Shown: positions 1-9,301, numbered from the stretch's first letter. The stretch is DNA of 64,000 nucleotides from Alicycliphilus denitrificans K601 (GCF_000204645.1 NC_015422.1:248001-312000); one strand, 5' to 3'. Notes: a model not told the origin generated them from the sequence alone. Program-made: numbers and translations.

Positions 1-388
<388 letters not shown>

Positions 389-410
389 CCCCAGCCACGG
401 AGAATCCAAC

Positions 411-1799
411 ATGAGAAAACTGCTTGCCTCCCTGGCGCTGGGCCTTCACCTGCTGGCCGGCGGCACCGCCGCGCTGGCGCAGGCGCCCGCCGCCGCACCC
501 GAGCCCGTCGCCGCAGCTGCCGCGCCCGCGCCCGACGCCGCGCCGGCCACGGCCCCCGAAGCCGCGCCCGCGCCCAAGGTCGATTCCGGCGACACCGCCT
601 GGATGCTGACCTCCACGCTGCTCGTGATCCTGATGACCATCCCCGGCCTGGCCCTGTTCTACGGCGGCCTGGGCCGCGCCAAGAACATGCTGTCGGTGCT
701 GATGCAGGTGTTCGTGGTCTTCTCGCTCATCTCCATCCTGTGGTCGCTCTATGGCTACAGCCTGGCGTTCTCGGGCGAGGGCAGGCTCGTGGGCGACCTG
801 TCCAAGGCCTTCCTGCAGGGCGTGGGCCCGGAGACCTTCGGCGCGCTCGCGACCATACCCGAGTACGTGTTCCTCGCCTTCCAGGGCACGTTCGCGGCCA
901 TCACCGTGGCGCTGGTCGTGGGCTCGTTCGCCGAGCGCATGCGCTTCTCGGCCGTGCTGATCTTCGCGCTGCTGTGGTTCACCTTCAGCTACGTGCCCAT
1001 GGCGCACATCGTCTGGGGCGGCGGCCTGCTGGCGCAGGACGGCGCGCTGGACTTCGCGGGCGGCACCGTGGTGCACATCAACGCCGGCATCGCCGGCCTG
1101 GTGGGCGCCTACATGGTGGGCAAGCGCATAGGCTTTGGCCGCGAGGCGTTCACGCCGCACTCGCTCACGCTGACCATGGTGGGTGCGTCGCTGCTGTGGG
1201 TTGGCTGGTTCGGCTTCAACGCCGGCTCGGCCGGCGCCGCCAACGCCGCCGCGGGCCTGGCCTTCGTGAACACCGTGCTGGCCACTGCCGCCGCCACGCT
1301 GTCGTGGATCGCGGGCGAGGCGGTGCACAAGGGCAAGGCATCGATGCTGGGCGCCGCGTCGGGCGCCGTGGCGGGCCTGGTGGCCGTCACGCCGGCCGCG
1401 GGCTTCGTCGGGCCCATGGGCGCCATCGCCATCGGCCTCGTCGCCGGCCTGGTGTGCCTGTGGGGCGTGGGCGGCTTGAAGCGCATGCTCCGGGTGGACG
1501 ACGCCTTCGACGTCTTCGGCGTGCACGGCGTGGGCGGCATCGTGGGCGCCATCCTGACCGGCGTGTTCGCCGCCCAGGGTCTGGGCGGCACGGGCGGGGC
1601 CACGCCCGAGACCTTCAGCATGGGCGCGCAGGTGTGGATCCAGACCAAGAGCGTGCTGTTCACCATCGTGTGGTCGGGCGTGGTGTCGGTCGTCGCGTAC
1701 AAGATCGCCGACCTGCTGGTGGGCCTGCGCGTGGACGAGGAGTCCGAGCGCCAGGGGCTGGACATCAGCGCGCACGGCGAGACGGCGTACCACCGCTGA
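411..1799 (+). CDS. amtB: Ammonium transporter AmtB
   Basis: This 462-residue inner-membrane ammonium channel begins with a cleavable signal peptide (about residues 1-23, ending ALAQA). An Ala/Pro-rich linker to about residue 60 follows, then eleven hydrophobic segments. The pore twin histidines are visible as H199 (in VPMAHIVWGG) and H372 (in VFGVHGVGGIVG). It is cotranscribed with glnK, whose product gates it, and a rho-independent terminator follows. The long Ala/Pro linker is a frequent feature of beta-proteobacterial AmtB proteins. Confidence 0.95.
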   Translation: MRKLLASLALGLHLLAGGTAALAQAPAAAPEPVAAAAAPAPDAAPATAPEAAPAPKVDSGDTAWMLTSTLLVILMTIPGLALFYGGLGRAKNMLSVLMQVFVVFSLISILWSLYGYSLAFSGEGRLVGDLSKAFLQGVGPETFGALATIPEYVFLAFQGTFAAITVALVVGSFAERMRFSAVLIFALLWFTFSYVPMAHIVWGGGLLAQDGALDFAGGTVVHINAGIAGLVGAYMVGKRIGFGREAFTPHSLTLTMVGASLLWVGWFGFNAGSAGAANAAAGLAFVNTVLATAAATLSWIAGEAVHKGKASMLGAASGAVAGLVAVTPAAGFVGPMGAIAIGLVAGLVCLWGVGGLKRMLRVDDAFDVFGVHGVGGIVGAILTGVFAAQGLGGTGGATPETFSMGAQVWIQTKSVLFTIVWSGVVSVVAYKIADLLVGLRVDEESERQGLDISAHGETAYHR

Positions 1800-1833
1800 A
1801 CACGAAACGGGCAACCGTTATTCCAAGGACTTT

Positions 1834-1858
1834 GGCCCGCCGCGCGCGGGCCTTTTTT
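1834..1858 (+). terminator. Rho-independent terminator after amtB
   Basis: The arms GGCCCGC (1834-1840) and GCGGGCC (1846-1852) enclose a 5-nt loop and are followed directly by a run of T. It lies 35 bp past the amtB stop and ends the glnK-amtB unit. Confidence 0.85.
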
Positions 1859-1946
1859 CTGGATGCGGGTGTTATGCCTCTGATGGCCAATTCCTTTTAA
1901 AAACAACAACTTAGGTTGTTTTTCTGCGGATGCAAAAGAAAATTAC

Positions 1947-1977
1947 CGGCACCCTCGTGCGGATGTCGCCGGTGCCG
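1947..1977 (-). terminator. Possible terminator of the truncated gene at 1984-2479
   Basis: The 7-bp arms CGGCACC (1947-1953) and GGTGCCG (1971-1977) have a 17-nt loop. On the minus strand they are followed by a T-rich stretch (about 1944-1932). The long loop makes this weak. Confidence 0.3.
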
Positions 1978-1983
1978 ACAGAA

Positions 1984-2479
1984 CTACCGACCCGCGGCGC
2001 CGAGTCCTTGTGCCAAGAAGGAGTCCAGCGGGGTAACTGATAAGACATGCTCAGGCGCAACAGGTGTGCGCCACATCGCCTCTGCCTCGAAAAGGTGTGC
2101 GTCTTCGCGAACAGTTTGGTGGTAGCGGCTCAGTATCGTGGTCGACATAGGGTGGCAGGCACGTAAGGCATTGCCGGGCACCGCGACCTCTACGACCACC
2201 GGTTTGCCGATGCTCGCAAGCTTTGGGGTAATCGATGGGTGGTTGTCAAAGGGCATCGAGATGGCTTCTCCGCCATACAAGGAGAAGAAGTACTCAACCC
2301 CACAGTCGTCGAGAATCAAGTTTCGAGTGAGGCAGGCCCATAGCTGGCCATTTCTCAGAACACCCTGCCGTTCTTTGACAAAGTATTTGTGCCAGGCCGC
2401 CCTCATCTCGGCTAGTTCAGAGTCGGTAAATAGGCCTCCAAACTTTACGACGAACTCAGCTTGATGCCGGGCGACATCC
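1984..2479 (-). pseudogene. Gene of unknown function, 5' end lost at the IS3 boundary
   Basis: The frame from the 2406 ATG to the stop gives 140 residues. The same frame stays open upstream, in good protein-like sequence, exactly to the left end of the IS3-family element at 2480 (VARHQAEFVVKFGG lies before that ATG). I infer the native start lay further upstream and was lost. The family was not recognised. There are no membrane segments and no obvious catalytic motif. Codon use is clearly lower in GC than the neighbours, which suggests acquired DNA. The ATG at 2406 could still allow a shortened product. Confidence 0.6.
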
Positions 2480-2529
2480 TGAACAGCCCCGGATTTCGAG
2501 GAGGCACCAACTCTTGAGAAGATGGAGCC

Positions 2530-2853
2530 ATGAACAAGTCACCGAAGTTCTCCCCGGAAGTCCGCGAGCGCGCCGTTCGCATGGTGCAGGAGCACCGAGC
2601 CGACTACCCGTCGCTGTGGGCAGCCATTGAATCGATTGCGCCCAAGATTGGCTGCGTGCCGCAGACCTTGAATGACTGGGTCAAGAAGGCCGAGGTCGAC
2701 AGCGGCCAGCGCCCCGGCACCACCACGGCAGACGCCCAGCGCATCAAGGAACTGGAGCGTGAGGTCAAAGAGCTGCGCCGGGCCAACGACATCCTGAAGA
2801 CGGCCAGCGCGTTTTTCGCGCAGGCGGAGCTCGACCGCCGATTGAAGTCTTGA
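2530..2853 (+). CDS. IS3-family transposase OrfA
   Basis: This 107-residue DNA-binding protein has the usual OrfA layout. An N-terminal helix-turn-helix (residues about 8-55, with [11 protein letters not shown] and TLNDWVKK) is followed by a leucine-zipper-like helix (about 70-100, containing [17 protein letters not shown]). OrfA and the OrfAB fusion bind the IS ends. Its end overlaps the orfB start by 4 bp (2850-2853), the arrangement used for programmed -1 frameshifting in IS3 elements. It is intact. Confidence 0.9.
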   Translation: MNKSPKFSPEVRERAVRMVQEHRADYPSLWAAIESIAPKIGCVPQTLNDWVKKAEVDSGQRPGTTTADAQRIKELEREVKELRRANDILKTASAFFAQAELDRRLKS

Positions 2854-3765
2854 AGAACTACATCGACCGCCACCGTGATGACTACGGGGTCGAGCCCATC
2901 TGCCGGGTGCTGCAGATGGCCCCGTCGTGTTACTGGCGCCACGCAGCCCGGCAACGCAACCCGCAACTGCGCAGTCAACGCGTCCAGCGTGACGAGGGTT
3001 TGAAAGCCGACATCCAGCGCGTGTGGCACGCCAACTGGCAGGTCTACGGGGCCGATAAGGTCTGGCTGCAGATGAACCGCGAGGGCATCGCAGTGGCGCG
3101 CTGCACGGTCGAGCGCCTGATGCGTGCCATGGGCTTGCAAGGAGCACGCCGTGGCAAGACAGTGCGCACCACCACGCCGGACACATCGGCACCGTGCCCG
3201 CTGGACCACGTCAACCGGCAATTCAAGGCCAGCCGGCCCAACGAGCTGTGGGTGTCGGACTTCACCTACGTCTCCACCTGGCAGGGCTGGTTGTACGTGG
3301 CCTTCGTGGTGGACGTGTACGCCCGGCGCATCGTGGGCTGGCGGGTCAGCCGCAGCATGCAAACGGACTTCGTGCTGGATGCGCTGGAGCAGGCGCTGTA
3401 TGACCGCCAGCCAGCACGCCCATGCCTTGACGCACCATTCCGACAGGGGCAGTCAATACGTTTCCATACGCTACACCGAACGCTTGGACCAGGCGGGTAT
3501 CCAGCCATCAGTGGGCAGCCGGGGTGACAGCTACGACAACGCACTGGCCGAGACCATCAACGGGCTGTACAAGGCCGAGCTGATTCACCGCCGGGGACCC
3601 TGGAAGACCAGGGAATCCGTGGAGCTGGCCACCCTGCAGTGGGTGCACTGGTTCAATCACGTCCGACTGCTCACGCCGATTGGGGGCATCCCTCCGGCAG
3701 AAGCTGAGGCAAACTACTGGAGGCAACTCGCCGTCAGCGACACCTCGACAGAGGTGTCAACTTAA
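2850..3765 (+). pseudogene. IS3-family transposase OrfB (DDE integrase), frameshifted
   Basis: Two frames together give a full OrfB. The N-terminal part has the first catalytic Asp in WVSDFTYV. The C-terminal part carries the second Asp (HHSDRGSQY) and the Glu (DNALAETINGLYK). The frame breaks near 3418-3421, and removing C3420 joins ALYDRQPAR to HALTHHSDRG in one frame. As written, the DDE triad is split, so this copy cannot make an active transposase unless the extra base is a sequencing error. Confidence 0.85.
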
Positions 3766-3799
3766 ACCAATCGGCCTCCTTGAAAGCCGGGGCGGTTCA

Positions 3800-4933
3800 G
3801 GTGAGGCCTTCCAGTTCGACTGGAGCGAGGACTGGGCTGTTCTCGCCGGCGTGCGCACCAAGCTGCAGGTAGCCCACTTCAAGCTCAGCCACAGCCGAGC
3901 GTTCTACCTGCGCGCCTATCCGCTGCAAACGCACGAGATGCTGTTCGATGCCCACAACCATGCATTCGCAGTCCTGGGCGGTGTGCCCCGCCGTGGCATC
4001 TACGACAACATGCGCACCGCCGTAGACCGGGTGCGCCGTGGCAAGGAGCGCGACGTCAATGCGCGCTTTGCGGCCATGGTCAGCCACTTCCTGTTCGAGG
4101 CCGAGTTCTGCAATCCTGCTTCGGGCTGGGAGAAGGGCCAGGTGGAGAAGAACGTGCGCGATGCCCGCCATCGCCTGTGGCAGGTAGTGCCGCCATTCCC
4201 AAGCCTGCCCGATCTCAATGCATGGCTTGAAGAGCGCTGCGTGGCGCTGTGGCACGAGATCGAGCACGGCAAGCTGCCGGGCACCGTCGCGGACATCTGG
4301 ACCGAGGAGAAGAACGACTTGATGCCAATGCCCCGGCCCTTCGATGGCTTTGTGGAGCACACCAAACGCGTCTCACCCACCTGCCTCGTCCACTTCGAGC
4401 GCAACCGCTACAGCGTGCCGGCGCCTTATGCCAATCGGCCGGTGAGCCTGCGGGTCTACGCCGATCGCCTGGTGGTCGCCGCCGAAGGCCAGATCGTGTG
4501 CGAGCATCAGCGCCTGATCGAGCGTAACCACCATGGTGCGGGACAGACCGTGTACGACTGGCGCCACTACCTGGCAGTGCTGCAGCGCAAGCCCGGGGCC
4601 TTGCGCAATGGTGCTCCATTCCTGGAACTGCCAGCAGCCTTCAAGCGCCTGCAGGCCGCCCTCTTGAAGCAGCCAGGCGGCGACCGAGAGATGGTGGAGG
4701 TTCTGGCTCTGGTGCTGCACCACGATGAACAAGCTGTGCTCGCTGCAGTGGAGTTGGCACTGGAGTCAGGGGCTGCCAGCAAGACCCACATCCTGAACGT
4801 GCTGCACCGCCTGCTGGACGGTAAGCCCGCCCCAGCACCGGTCACCTCGCCCCAGGCCCTCAAGCTGTCTGTGGAACCCCAGGCCAACGTGCTGCGCTAT
4901 GACCAATTGAGGGAGGTGCGCTATGCGTCATGA
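3800..4933 (+). pseudogene. istA: IstA transposase, N-terminus deleted
   Basis: About 377 residues of IstA remain, starting at GEAFQFDWSEDWAVL, which sits near the start of the DDE core. Full-length relatives are about 500 residues, so the N-terminal helix-turn-helix region (roughly 120 residues) is gone. The Asp in FQFDWSE, the YDNMRTAV block and the Glu region ASGWEKGQVEKNV are visible. The open frame continues upstream into the IS3 element (from 3680), so a chimeric protein could be made, but its N-terminus would be IS3 sequence. Its end overlaps istB. Confidence 0.8.
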
Positions 4934-5726
4934 CCCTGCCATCGCTTCCATCGTGATCATGCTGCGCGAGCTCAAGATGCACGGCATGGCCCAGGCGGTT
5001 GCGGAACTGGCTGAGCAAGGTGCGCCGGCCTTCGACGCAGCGCAGCCCATCCTGTCCCAACTGCTCAAGGCCGAGACCGCCGAGCGGGAGGTGCGCTCTG
5101 TGGCCTACCAACTCAAGGTGGCCAGGTTCCCTGCGTACCGGGACCTGGCTGGGTTTGACTTCAGCCACAGCGAGGTGAACGAGGCATTGGTACGCCAGTT
5201 GCACCGCTGCGAATTCTTGGAGAACGCCAACAACGTGGTGCTGGTGGGTGGACCGGGTACGGGCAAGACCCACATCGCCACAGCCCTCGGGGTGCAAGCC
5301 ATTGAGCACCATCACCGCAGGGTGCGGTTCTTCTCCACGGTGGAGCTGGTCAATGCACTGGAAGAGGAGAAGGCCCAGGGCAAGCCGGGGCAGATCGCGC
5401 ACCGCCTAGCCTATGCCGATCTGGTGATCCTGGATGAACTGGGCTACCTGCCATTCAGCACGTCAGGAGGAGCCTTGCTGTTCCACCTGCTGTCCAAGCT
5501 GTACGAGCGCACGAGCGTCGTGATCACCACCAACCTGAGCTTTAGCGAGTGGGCCAATGTGTTCGGAGATGCCAAGATGACCACGGCGCTGCTGGACCGG
5601 CTCACGCATCACTGCCATATTCTTGAGACCGGCAATGACAGCTACCGGTTCAAGAATAGCTCCGCACAGCAACCACCACAGACCACCAAGAAGGAGAAGG
5701 CGACCAAGAACTTATCCACAACGTGA
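4923..5726 (+). CDS. istB: IS21-family helper ATPase IstB
   Basis: This 267-residue DnaC-like AAA+ ATPase assists IstA in target selection during IS21 transposition. Walker A is [11 protein letters not shown] (about residues 108-118) and Walker B is LVILDELGY. The sensor region [12 protein letters not shown] follows. The start overlaps the istA end by 11 bp, as is typical. The length is a little above the family norm because of a Lys/Thr-rich tail. The gene is intact, but its partner istA is truncated. Confidence 0.9.
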   Translation: MRHDPAIASIVIMLRELKMHGMAQAVAELAEQGAPAFDAAQPILSQLLKAETAEREVRSVAYQLKVARFPAYRDLAGFDFSHSEVNEALVRQLHRCEFLENANNVVLVGGPGTGKTHIATALGVQAIEHHHRRVRFFSTVELVNALEEEKAQGKPGQIAHRLAYADLVILDELGYLPFSTSGGALLFHLLSKLYERTSVVITTNLSFSEWANVFGDAKMTTALLDRLTHHCHILETGNDSYRFKNSSAQQPPQTTKKEKATKNLSTT

Positions 5727-5746
5727 GCGTGAAGCTCACGAACCAG

Positions 5747-5799
5747 GGTGGGTCAAGATTCGATGGAAATGGTGGGTCAGCTTTGCGTGGAAATCAACA
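5747..5799 (+). repeat. Right terminal region of the IS21-family element
   Basis: Two direct copies of GGTGGGTCA lie 24 bp apart, followed by the tip ending in ACA. This matches the multiple terminal-repeat layout of IS21 ends, and it fixes the right boundary at 5799. Confidence 0.7.
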
Positions 5800-5902
5800 C
5801 GATGCCGTCCGAGATGCGCGCGCCCTTGTCCTGCGCGGGCGCGAGCATCGAGGCGGCGAGCAGCGCGGCGCCGAGGGCGGCCTTGGTGGGGGTGAAGGTC
5901 AT
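5800..5902 (-). pseudogene. 5' fragment of an ABC-type (LivK-like) solute-binding protein
   Basis: On the minus strand an ATG with a strong ribosome site (AAGGAGACA) starts a signal peptide (residues about 1-24, ending MLAPAQ). It continues into KGARISDGIV, which resembles the mature start of branched-chain-amino-acid-type binding proteins (usually ISDGVVKIGV). After 34 codons the frame runs into the IS21 end. The rest of the gene is not in this window. It would be the last gene of the leftward run starting at mmgE, and its loss removes the uptake protein. Confidence 0.7.
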
Positions 5903-5981
5903 GGTGGTTTGTCTCCTTGGAAAATTGATATCAGTTGCCGCATGAAACTGGCGCTACCCAGGCGAGGGCCGCCGTGCAAGG

Positions 5982-6052
5982 GCCGCCCCGCCGCACGGGC
6001 GGCGTCCCCCTTCCCGGCGAAGCCGAGAGAAGGGGGAAGCGGCGAAGCCGCT
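5982..6052. repeat. Cluster of three hairpins between two genes
   Basis: Three dyads lie in tandem: GCCGCCC/GGGCGGC (5982-6003), CCCCCTTC/GAAGGGGG (6006-6036, with an inner CGGC-gaa-GCCG), and AGCGGC-gaa-GCCGCT (6038-6052). They follow the stop of the dehydrogenase on the minus strand. None has a T-run, so RNA protection or partial attenuation is more likely than classic termination. Confidence 0.55.
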
Positions 6053-6063
6053 CAGGGGGATGT

Positions 6064-6954
6064 TCACAGCCGGACTGGGGGCTGTCCGTTGGACTCGGCC
6101 CAGAAATCGGTCATGCACGAGGTGTCCTGCCCGTCCTTGCCCGCGTGCCGCGCAAGCTGGAACAGGCTGCGCGCGAGGTTGCCCATGGGCAGCGACACGC
6201 CCGCCGACTGCGCGGCCTGGCAGGCGAGTGTCAGGTCCTTGAAGCCCAGCGCGATGTCGAACCCCGGCGTGAGGTCGCCCGCGAGCACCTTCACGGGCCA
6301 CTTCTCCTTGAGCTGCCCGTTGGATGCCGTGGTGCCCGTGAGCACATCGAAGGTCTTGCGCGCGTCCAGCCCCAGCGCGCCGGCGAGCACCAGCGCCTCG
6401 GAGTTGAGCTGGCAGTAGCACAGCACCATGAGGTTGTTGATGAGCTTCATGCGCGTGCCGCTGCCCGGCGCGCCGCAGTGCAGCACCGTGGTGCCCATCT
6501 TGAGCAGCAGCGGCTCCAGCGCGCCGCGGTCGGCATCGTGGGCGCCCAGCATGAACAGCGACTCGCCCCGGTCGGCGTGCGCTGCCAGGCGCCCCACGGG
6601 CGCGTCGGCGAAGCGCACGCCCTGCTTCTCGGCGGCAGCGGCCAGCGCGTCCACCGTGTCGGTGTCGATGGTGCTGAGCTCGACGAGGCAGCCGCCCCTG
6701 CGCAGCCCGGCCAGCACGCCGCCCTTGCCCAGGATCACCTCGCGCGACTGCTTCGGGCCGGGCAGCATGGTGAACACCACGTCCGCGCCGGCGGCCAGCG
6801 CCTGCACGCTGGCCGCGCGCGATGCGCCCAGGGCCACGAGCTTGTCCACGGGCGCGCTCTGGATGTCGTGCACCGCGAGCTGCACGCCGTTACGCAGCAG
6901 GTGGGAGGCCAGGGCGAAGCCCATGCGGCCCAGGCCGATGAATCCGGCTTTCAT
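6064..6954 (-). CDS. NAD(P)-dependent beta-hydroxyacid dehydrogenase, YihU-like
   Basis: This 296-residue member of the 3-hydroxyisobutyrate dehydrogenase family reduces or oxidises small beta-hydroxyacids or aldehydes. The Rossmann motif is GFIGLGRMG at residues 4-12. The catalytic lysine lies in RMKLINNLM. The usual DAPVSGG loop is replaced by DAPVGRLAAHADRG, the form I recall from the sulfolactaldehyde reductase YihU, and the C-terminal half also resembles YihU (KWPVKVLAGDLTPGF). The ATG overlaps the upstream hydrolase stop (ATGA), so translation is coupled. The substrate is unproven, and tartronate semialdehyde reductase is an alternative. Confidence 0.8.
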   Translation of the reverse strand: MKAGFIGLGRMGFALASHLLRNGVQLAVHDIQSAPVDKLVALGASRAASVQALAAGADVVFTMLPGPKQSREVILGKGGVLAGLRRGGCLVELSTIDTDTVDALAAAAEKQGVRFADAPVGRLAAHADRGESLFMLGAHDADRGALEPLLLKMGTTVLHCGAPGSGTRMKLINNLMVLCYCQLNSEALVLAGALGLDARKTFDVLTGTTASNGQLKEKWPVKVLAGDLTPGFDIALGFKDLTLACQAAQSAGVSLPMGNLARSLFQLARHAGKDGQDTSCMTDFWAESNGQPPVRL

Positions 6955-7811
6955 GTATTTCCTTCGTTGGTGTGAATGCGTTGCAGCACGGGCAGCAGGT
7001 GCCGCAGGAACTCCTGCGGCGCCTCGCTCATCGGGAAGTGGCCCAGGCCCGGCATGATCTGGAGCTGCGCGCCGGGGATCAGGCGCGCGAGGTCTTCGCT
7101 GTCCTCCGGCGTGCACGAATAGTCGTATTCGCCCGTGAGCAGGTAGAGCGGGCAGCGCGCGGTGTCTATGCGCTGCACGCGCCCGCGCAGGTCGCCCTCG
7201 CCCGTGTAGAAGTGCAGGTCGCCCTTGAACACGCCGGGGCCGCCTTGCATGTAGTGCCACAGCGTCTCCCAGCGGTCGCGCTCGGGCGCACCGGGGCCGA
7301 CGAGGCCGGAGACGATGCCCGCGCAGACCTCGCCGCCGTGCACGTCGGGGCGGTGCAGCCAGTCCAAGTCGTAGTAGGGGTTGACGTGCGCGCCCGACTG
7401 CAGGCCGATCAGCGCCTTGAAGCGCTCGGGGCATTGCAGCGCCAGGTGCAGCACCACGCGCCCGCCGATGGAGCAGCCCATGGCGATGGGGCGCTCGACC
7501 TGCATCGCGTCCATGAAGGCCAGGATGGTCTGCACGTAGAGCGCGCTGGTCAGGCGGTATTCCTCGGTGTGCCAGCCCTCGGGCGGGGACGACTTGCCGT
7601 GCCACGGCATGTCGAAGCAGATCACCTGGTGGTTCGCGGTCAGCTCGGGCGAGTTGAGCAGCGCGCGGTACTGGCGCGTGTCGCTGCCCGCCGTGTGCAG
7701 GCACAGCAGGGGCTGGCCGCTGCCGGCGGTTTCGTAATACACGCGGCACATGCGGCCCGCGATATCGAAGTTCACGTAGCCGCCGGTCGCGGCTTCTTTT
7801 TCAACGCGCAT
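6951..7811 (-). CDS. Alpha/beta hydrolase
   Basis: A 286-residue alpha/beta-hydrolase-fold protein. The nucleophile elbow is GCSIGG, the oxyanion region is LLCLHTAGSDTRQY, a late acidic residue lies in LTGEYDYSC, and the catalytic His is in GLGHFPMSEAP. It is probably a carbon-ester or C-C bond hydrolase acting on a small acid or ester, but the substrate is not evident. It overlaps the SCP2-like gene upstream by 11 bp and the YihU-like gene downstream by 4 bp, so all three are one operon. Confidence 0.8.
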   Translation of the reverse strand: MRVEKEAATGGYVNFDIAGRMCRVYYETAGSGQPLLCLHTAGSDTRQYRALLNSPELTANHQVICFDMPWHGKSSPPEGWHTEEYRLTSALYVQTILAFMDAMQVERPIAMGCSIGGRVVLHLALQCPERFKALIGLQSGAHVNPYYDLDWLHRPDVHGGEVCAGIVSGLVGPGAPERDRWETLWHYMQGGPGVFKGDLHFYTGEGDLRGRVQRIDTARCPLYLLTGEYDYSCTPEDSEDLARLIPGAQLQIMPGLGHFPMSEAPQEFLRHLLPVLQRIHTNEGNT

Positions 7812-8151
7812 GGATGTGTCCTCCGAGCTGCTTCACGAGTGCCTTGAAATACAGCAGGTTGCGCATGAACACCGTCATGTCGCCCTCGATGCGCAGCGCC
7901 TTGAAGCGCACCATGGCCATCAGGTCGTGGAAGCGCGGCTGCGGCTCGGCGGCCCAGAAGCGCTCCCACGCGTCGTCGCTCGCGACGAGCGCGAAGGTCC
8001 AGCACGGCATCACGTGCGGGCCGGGCGCGATGCGCTGCACGCGTCCGTCGCGCAGGGTGACGAGGTATTCGGCGTCGCCTTTCCTGAGCAGGAAGGTCAC
8101 GTTGACCCAGCGGCCCTGGTGGGCCAGCCAGTCGTCGTTGGTGGTGTGCAT
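7801..8151 (-). CDS. Small SCP2-like / conserved hypothetical protein
   Basis: A soluble protein of 116 residues. I chose the ATG at 8151 because AGGAGA lies just upstream; a longer frame from 8208 lacks a ribosome site. The pattern of a GDAEYLVTLRDGRVQRI beta-hairpin followed by MAMVRFKALRIEGDM and a helical tail resembles sterol-carrier-like domains that hold hydrophobic ligands. This is a weak family call. It overlaps the hydrolase start by 11 bp. Confidence 0.6.
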   Translation of the reverse strand: MHTTNDDWLAHQGRWVNVTFLLRKGDAEYLVTLRDGRVQRIAPGPHVMPCWTFALVASDDAWERFWAAEPQPRFHDLMAMVRFKALRIEGDMTVFMRNLLYFKALVKQLGGHIHAR

Positions 8152-8233
8152 GGCTGTATGTCTCCTGAAAGGAATCTCCCATAGCCCTCCCGCCGGGACA
8201 ACCGACAATTTGGTGCGCAGGAATGAGCTTTGG

Positions 8234-9301
8234 TCATGGCTGCCGCGCCCAGAGCCGGTACGCCGGCCGCACGAGCACCAGCACCGCCACCAGCCGCGTC
8301 ACCTGCAGCGCAGTGACCACGGGCACGCCCAGCTGCAGCACCTTGGCGGTGATGGACATCTCCGTCATGCCCCCGGGCGCCGTGCCCAGGATGGCGGTGG
8401 CCGCGTGCAGGCCCGTGGCCCAGGCCAGCAGCAGGCCGAACGCGGCGCAGGCCGCCAGCAGGCCCAGCGTGCCCAGCGCCACCTGCGCGAGCCAGCGCGG
8501 CGCAGTGTGCAGGAACAGCGGGCTGAAGCGCACGCCCAGGCTCACGCCGATGACGAGTTGCGCCGCGTTCGACAGCGGCGTGGGCACGCCCGAGGGCGCC
8601 GTGCCCGTGGCCGACAGCCCTATGGCCACCAGCAGCGGGCCGAGGAACCACGGGTTGGGCAGGCGCCCGAGCTGCAGGGCCAGGCCCCCGGCGCCCGTGA
8701 ACAGCGCCAGCCACGCGAGGCCCGCCGCCGCGAAGGGCGCGCTGGCCGGCGGGACGAGGTCCACCGTCTCCAGGTTCCACCAGGCCTTGGCCAGCAGCAT
8801 GCCGAAGGGCATGACCAGCACCACGATCAGCATGCGCAGGCTGTGCGATGCGGCCACGAGGTCGGTGCGCGCGCCCTCGCGCTCGGCCAGCAGCGTCATC
8901 TCCGACGCCGCGCCGATGGCGCCAGCGAAGTAGGCCGAGGGGCGCAGCGCCGCGTCGCTCACGCCGCGCAGCCGCCCCGCGCAGGAGCGGTACAGCCAGC
9001 GCCCGTAGGCCGCGCCCAGCGCCAGCGCCCAGGCCACGGCCGCGAGCACGGCCCACCACAGGCCGATAAGCTGCGCCACGACGGGCGGCGTGAAGTACAG
9101 GCCCAGCGACGCGCCCATCACCCATTGCCCGCAGTTGCGCAGCCGCAGGCTGCTGCGCGTGGGCTGGCCGGCCATCGTGGCCAGCGCCGTGGCGAGCAGC
9201 GGGCCCAGCATCCATGGGACGGGCATGCGCAGGCGGCGGCAGCCCTCGGCCGCCGCCCAGGCCAGCAGCAGTGTGAGGAGCTTGGAGAGGGTGCTACGCA
9301 C
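8234..9301 (-). CDS. AbrB-family membrane permease
   Basis: About 355 residues with roughly ten hydrophobic segments, in the two-fold repeated AbrB arrangement (once labelled ammonia monooxygenase). Two related motifs, FAGAIGAASEMTLLAE and LGTAPGGMTEMSITAK, sit in the two halves. Members are thought to be transporters or regulators of organic-acid catabolism. The GTG at 9301 is 2 bp past the mmgE stop. An ATG at 9343 would give 369 residues but overlaps mmgE, so the start is uncertain. The position suggests uptake for this locus. Confidence 0.7.
   Translation of the reverse strand: MRSTLSKLLTLLLAWAAAEGCRRLRMPVPWMLGPLLATALATMAGQPTRSSLRLRNCGQWVMGASLGLYFTPPVVAQLIGLWWAVLAAVAWALALGAAYGRWLYRSCAGRLRGVSDAALRPSAYFAGAIGAASEMTLLAEREGARTDLVAASHSLRMLIVVLVMPFGMLLAKAWWNLETVDLVPPASAPFAAAGLAWLALFTGAGGLALQLGRLPNPWFLGPLLVAIGLSATGTAPSGVPTPLSNAAQLVIGVSLGVRFSPLFLHTAPRWLAQVALGTLGLLAACAAFGLLLAWATGLHAATAILGTAPGGMTEMSITAKVLQLGVPVVTALQVTRLVAVLVLVRPAYRLWARQP

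Larger units (their letters stand above)
2480..3799 (+). mobile_element. IS3-family insertion sequence, 1320 bp
   Basis: The terminal inverted repeats are 26 bp and match at 23 positions: the left end begins TGAACAGCCCCGG (2480-2505) and the right end, read inward, begins TGAACCGCCCCGG (3774-3799). Inside are an orfA-like HTH/leucine-zipper protein and an orfB DDE integrase, overlapping as is usual for IS3. The bases flanking the two ends do not match (TCC before, GGT after), so no target duplication is present. The right end lies inside istA of an IS21-family element and the left end inside an unrelated gene, which points to an adjacent deletion or recombination after insertion. Confidence 0.85.
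3800..5799 (+). mobile_element. IS21-family insertion sequence, left end missing
   Basis: The element carries the istA-istB pair of IS21 elements. The right end is intact: it finishes in GTGGAAATCAACA and is preceded by two copies of GGTGGGTCA (5747-5755, 5771-5779; 24-bp period), the multiple terminal repeats that IstA binds. The left end and the first part of istA are missing, cut exactly at the right end of the IS3-family element (3799/3800). The right end interrupts an ABC binding-protein gene. It cannot move by itself without its left end. Confidence 0.85.

Noticed and set aside
1905..1923. AACAAC-ttag-GTTGTT hairpin followed by TTT, downstream of the amtB terminator
   Set aside because: The stem is short and AT-rich, it lies after a strong terminator, and no gene ends just before it on the plus strand.
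2004..2464. Plus-strand frames opposite the truncated gene at 1984-2479
   Set aside because: The minus-strand frame has the more protein-like composition and continues smoothly to the IS edge; the plus frames do not.
2475..3804. Target-site duplication for the IS3-family element
   Set aside because: The bases next to the two ends (TCC and GGT) differ. None is present, consistent with a later deletion or recombination.
6955..7749. Single 561-codon frame covering the dehydrogenase and the complement region of the hydrolase
   Set aside because: The dehydrogenase starts at 6954. The upstream part is another frame of the real alpha/beta hydrolase.
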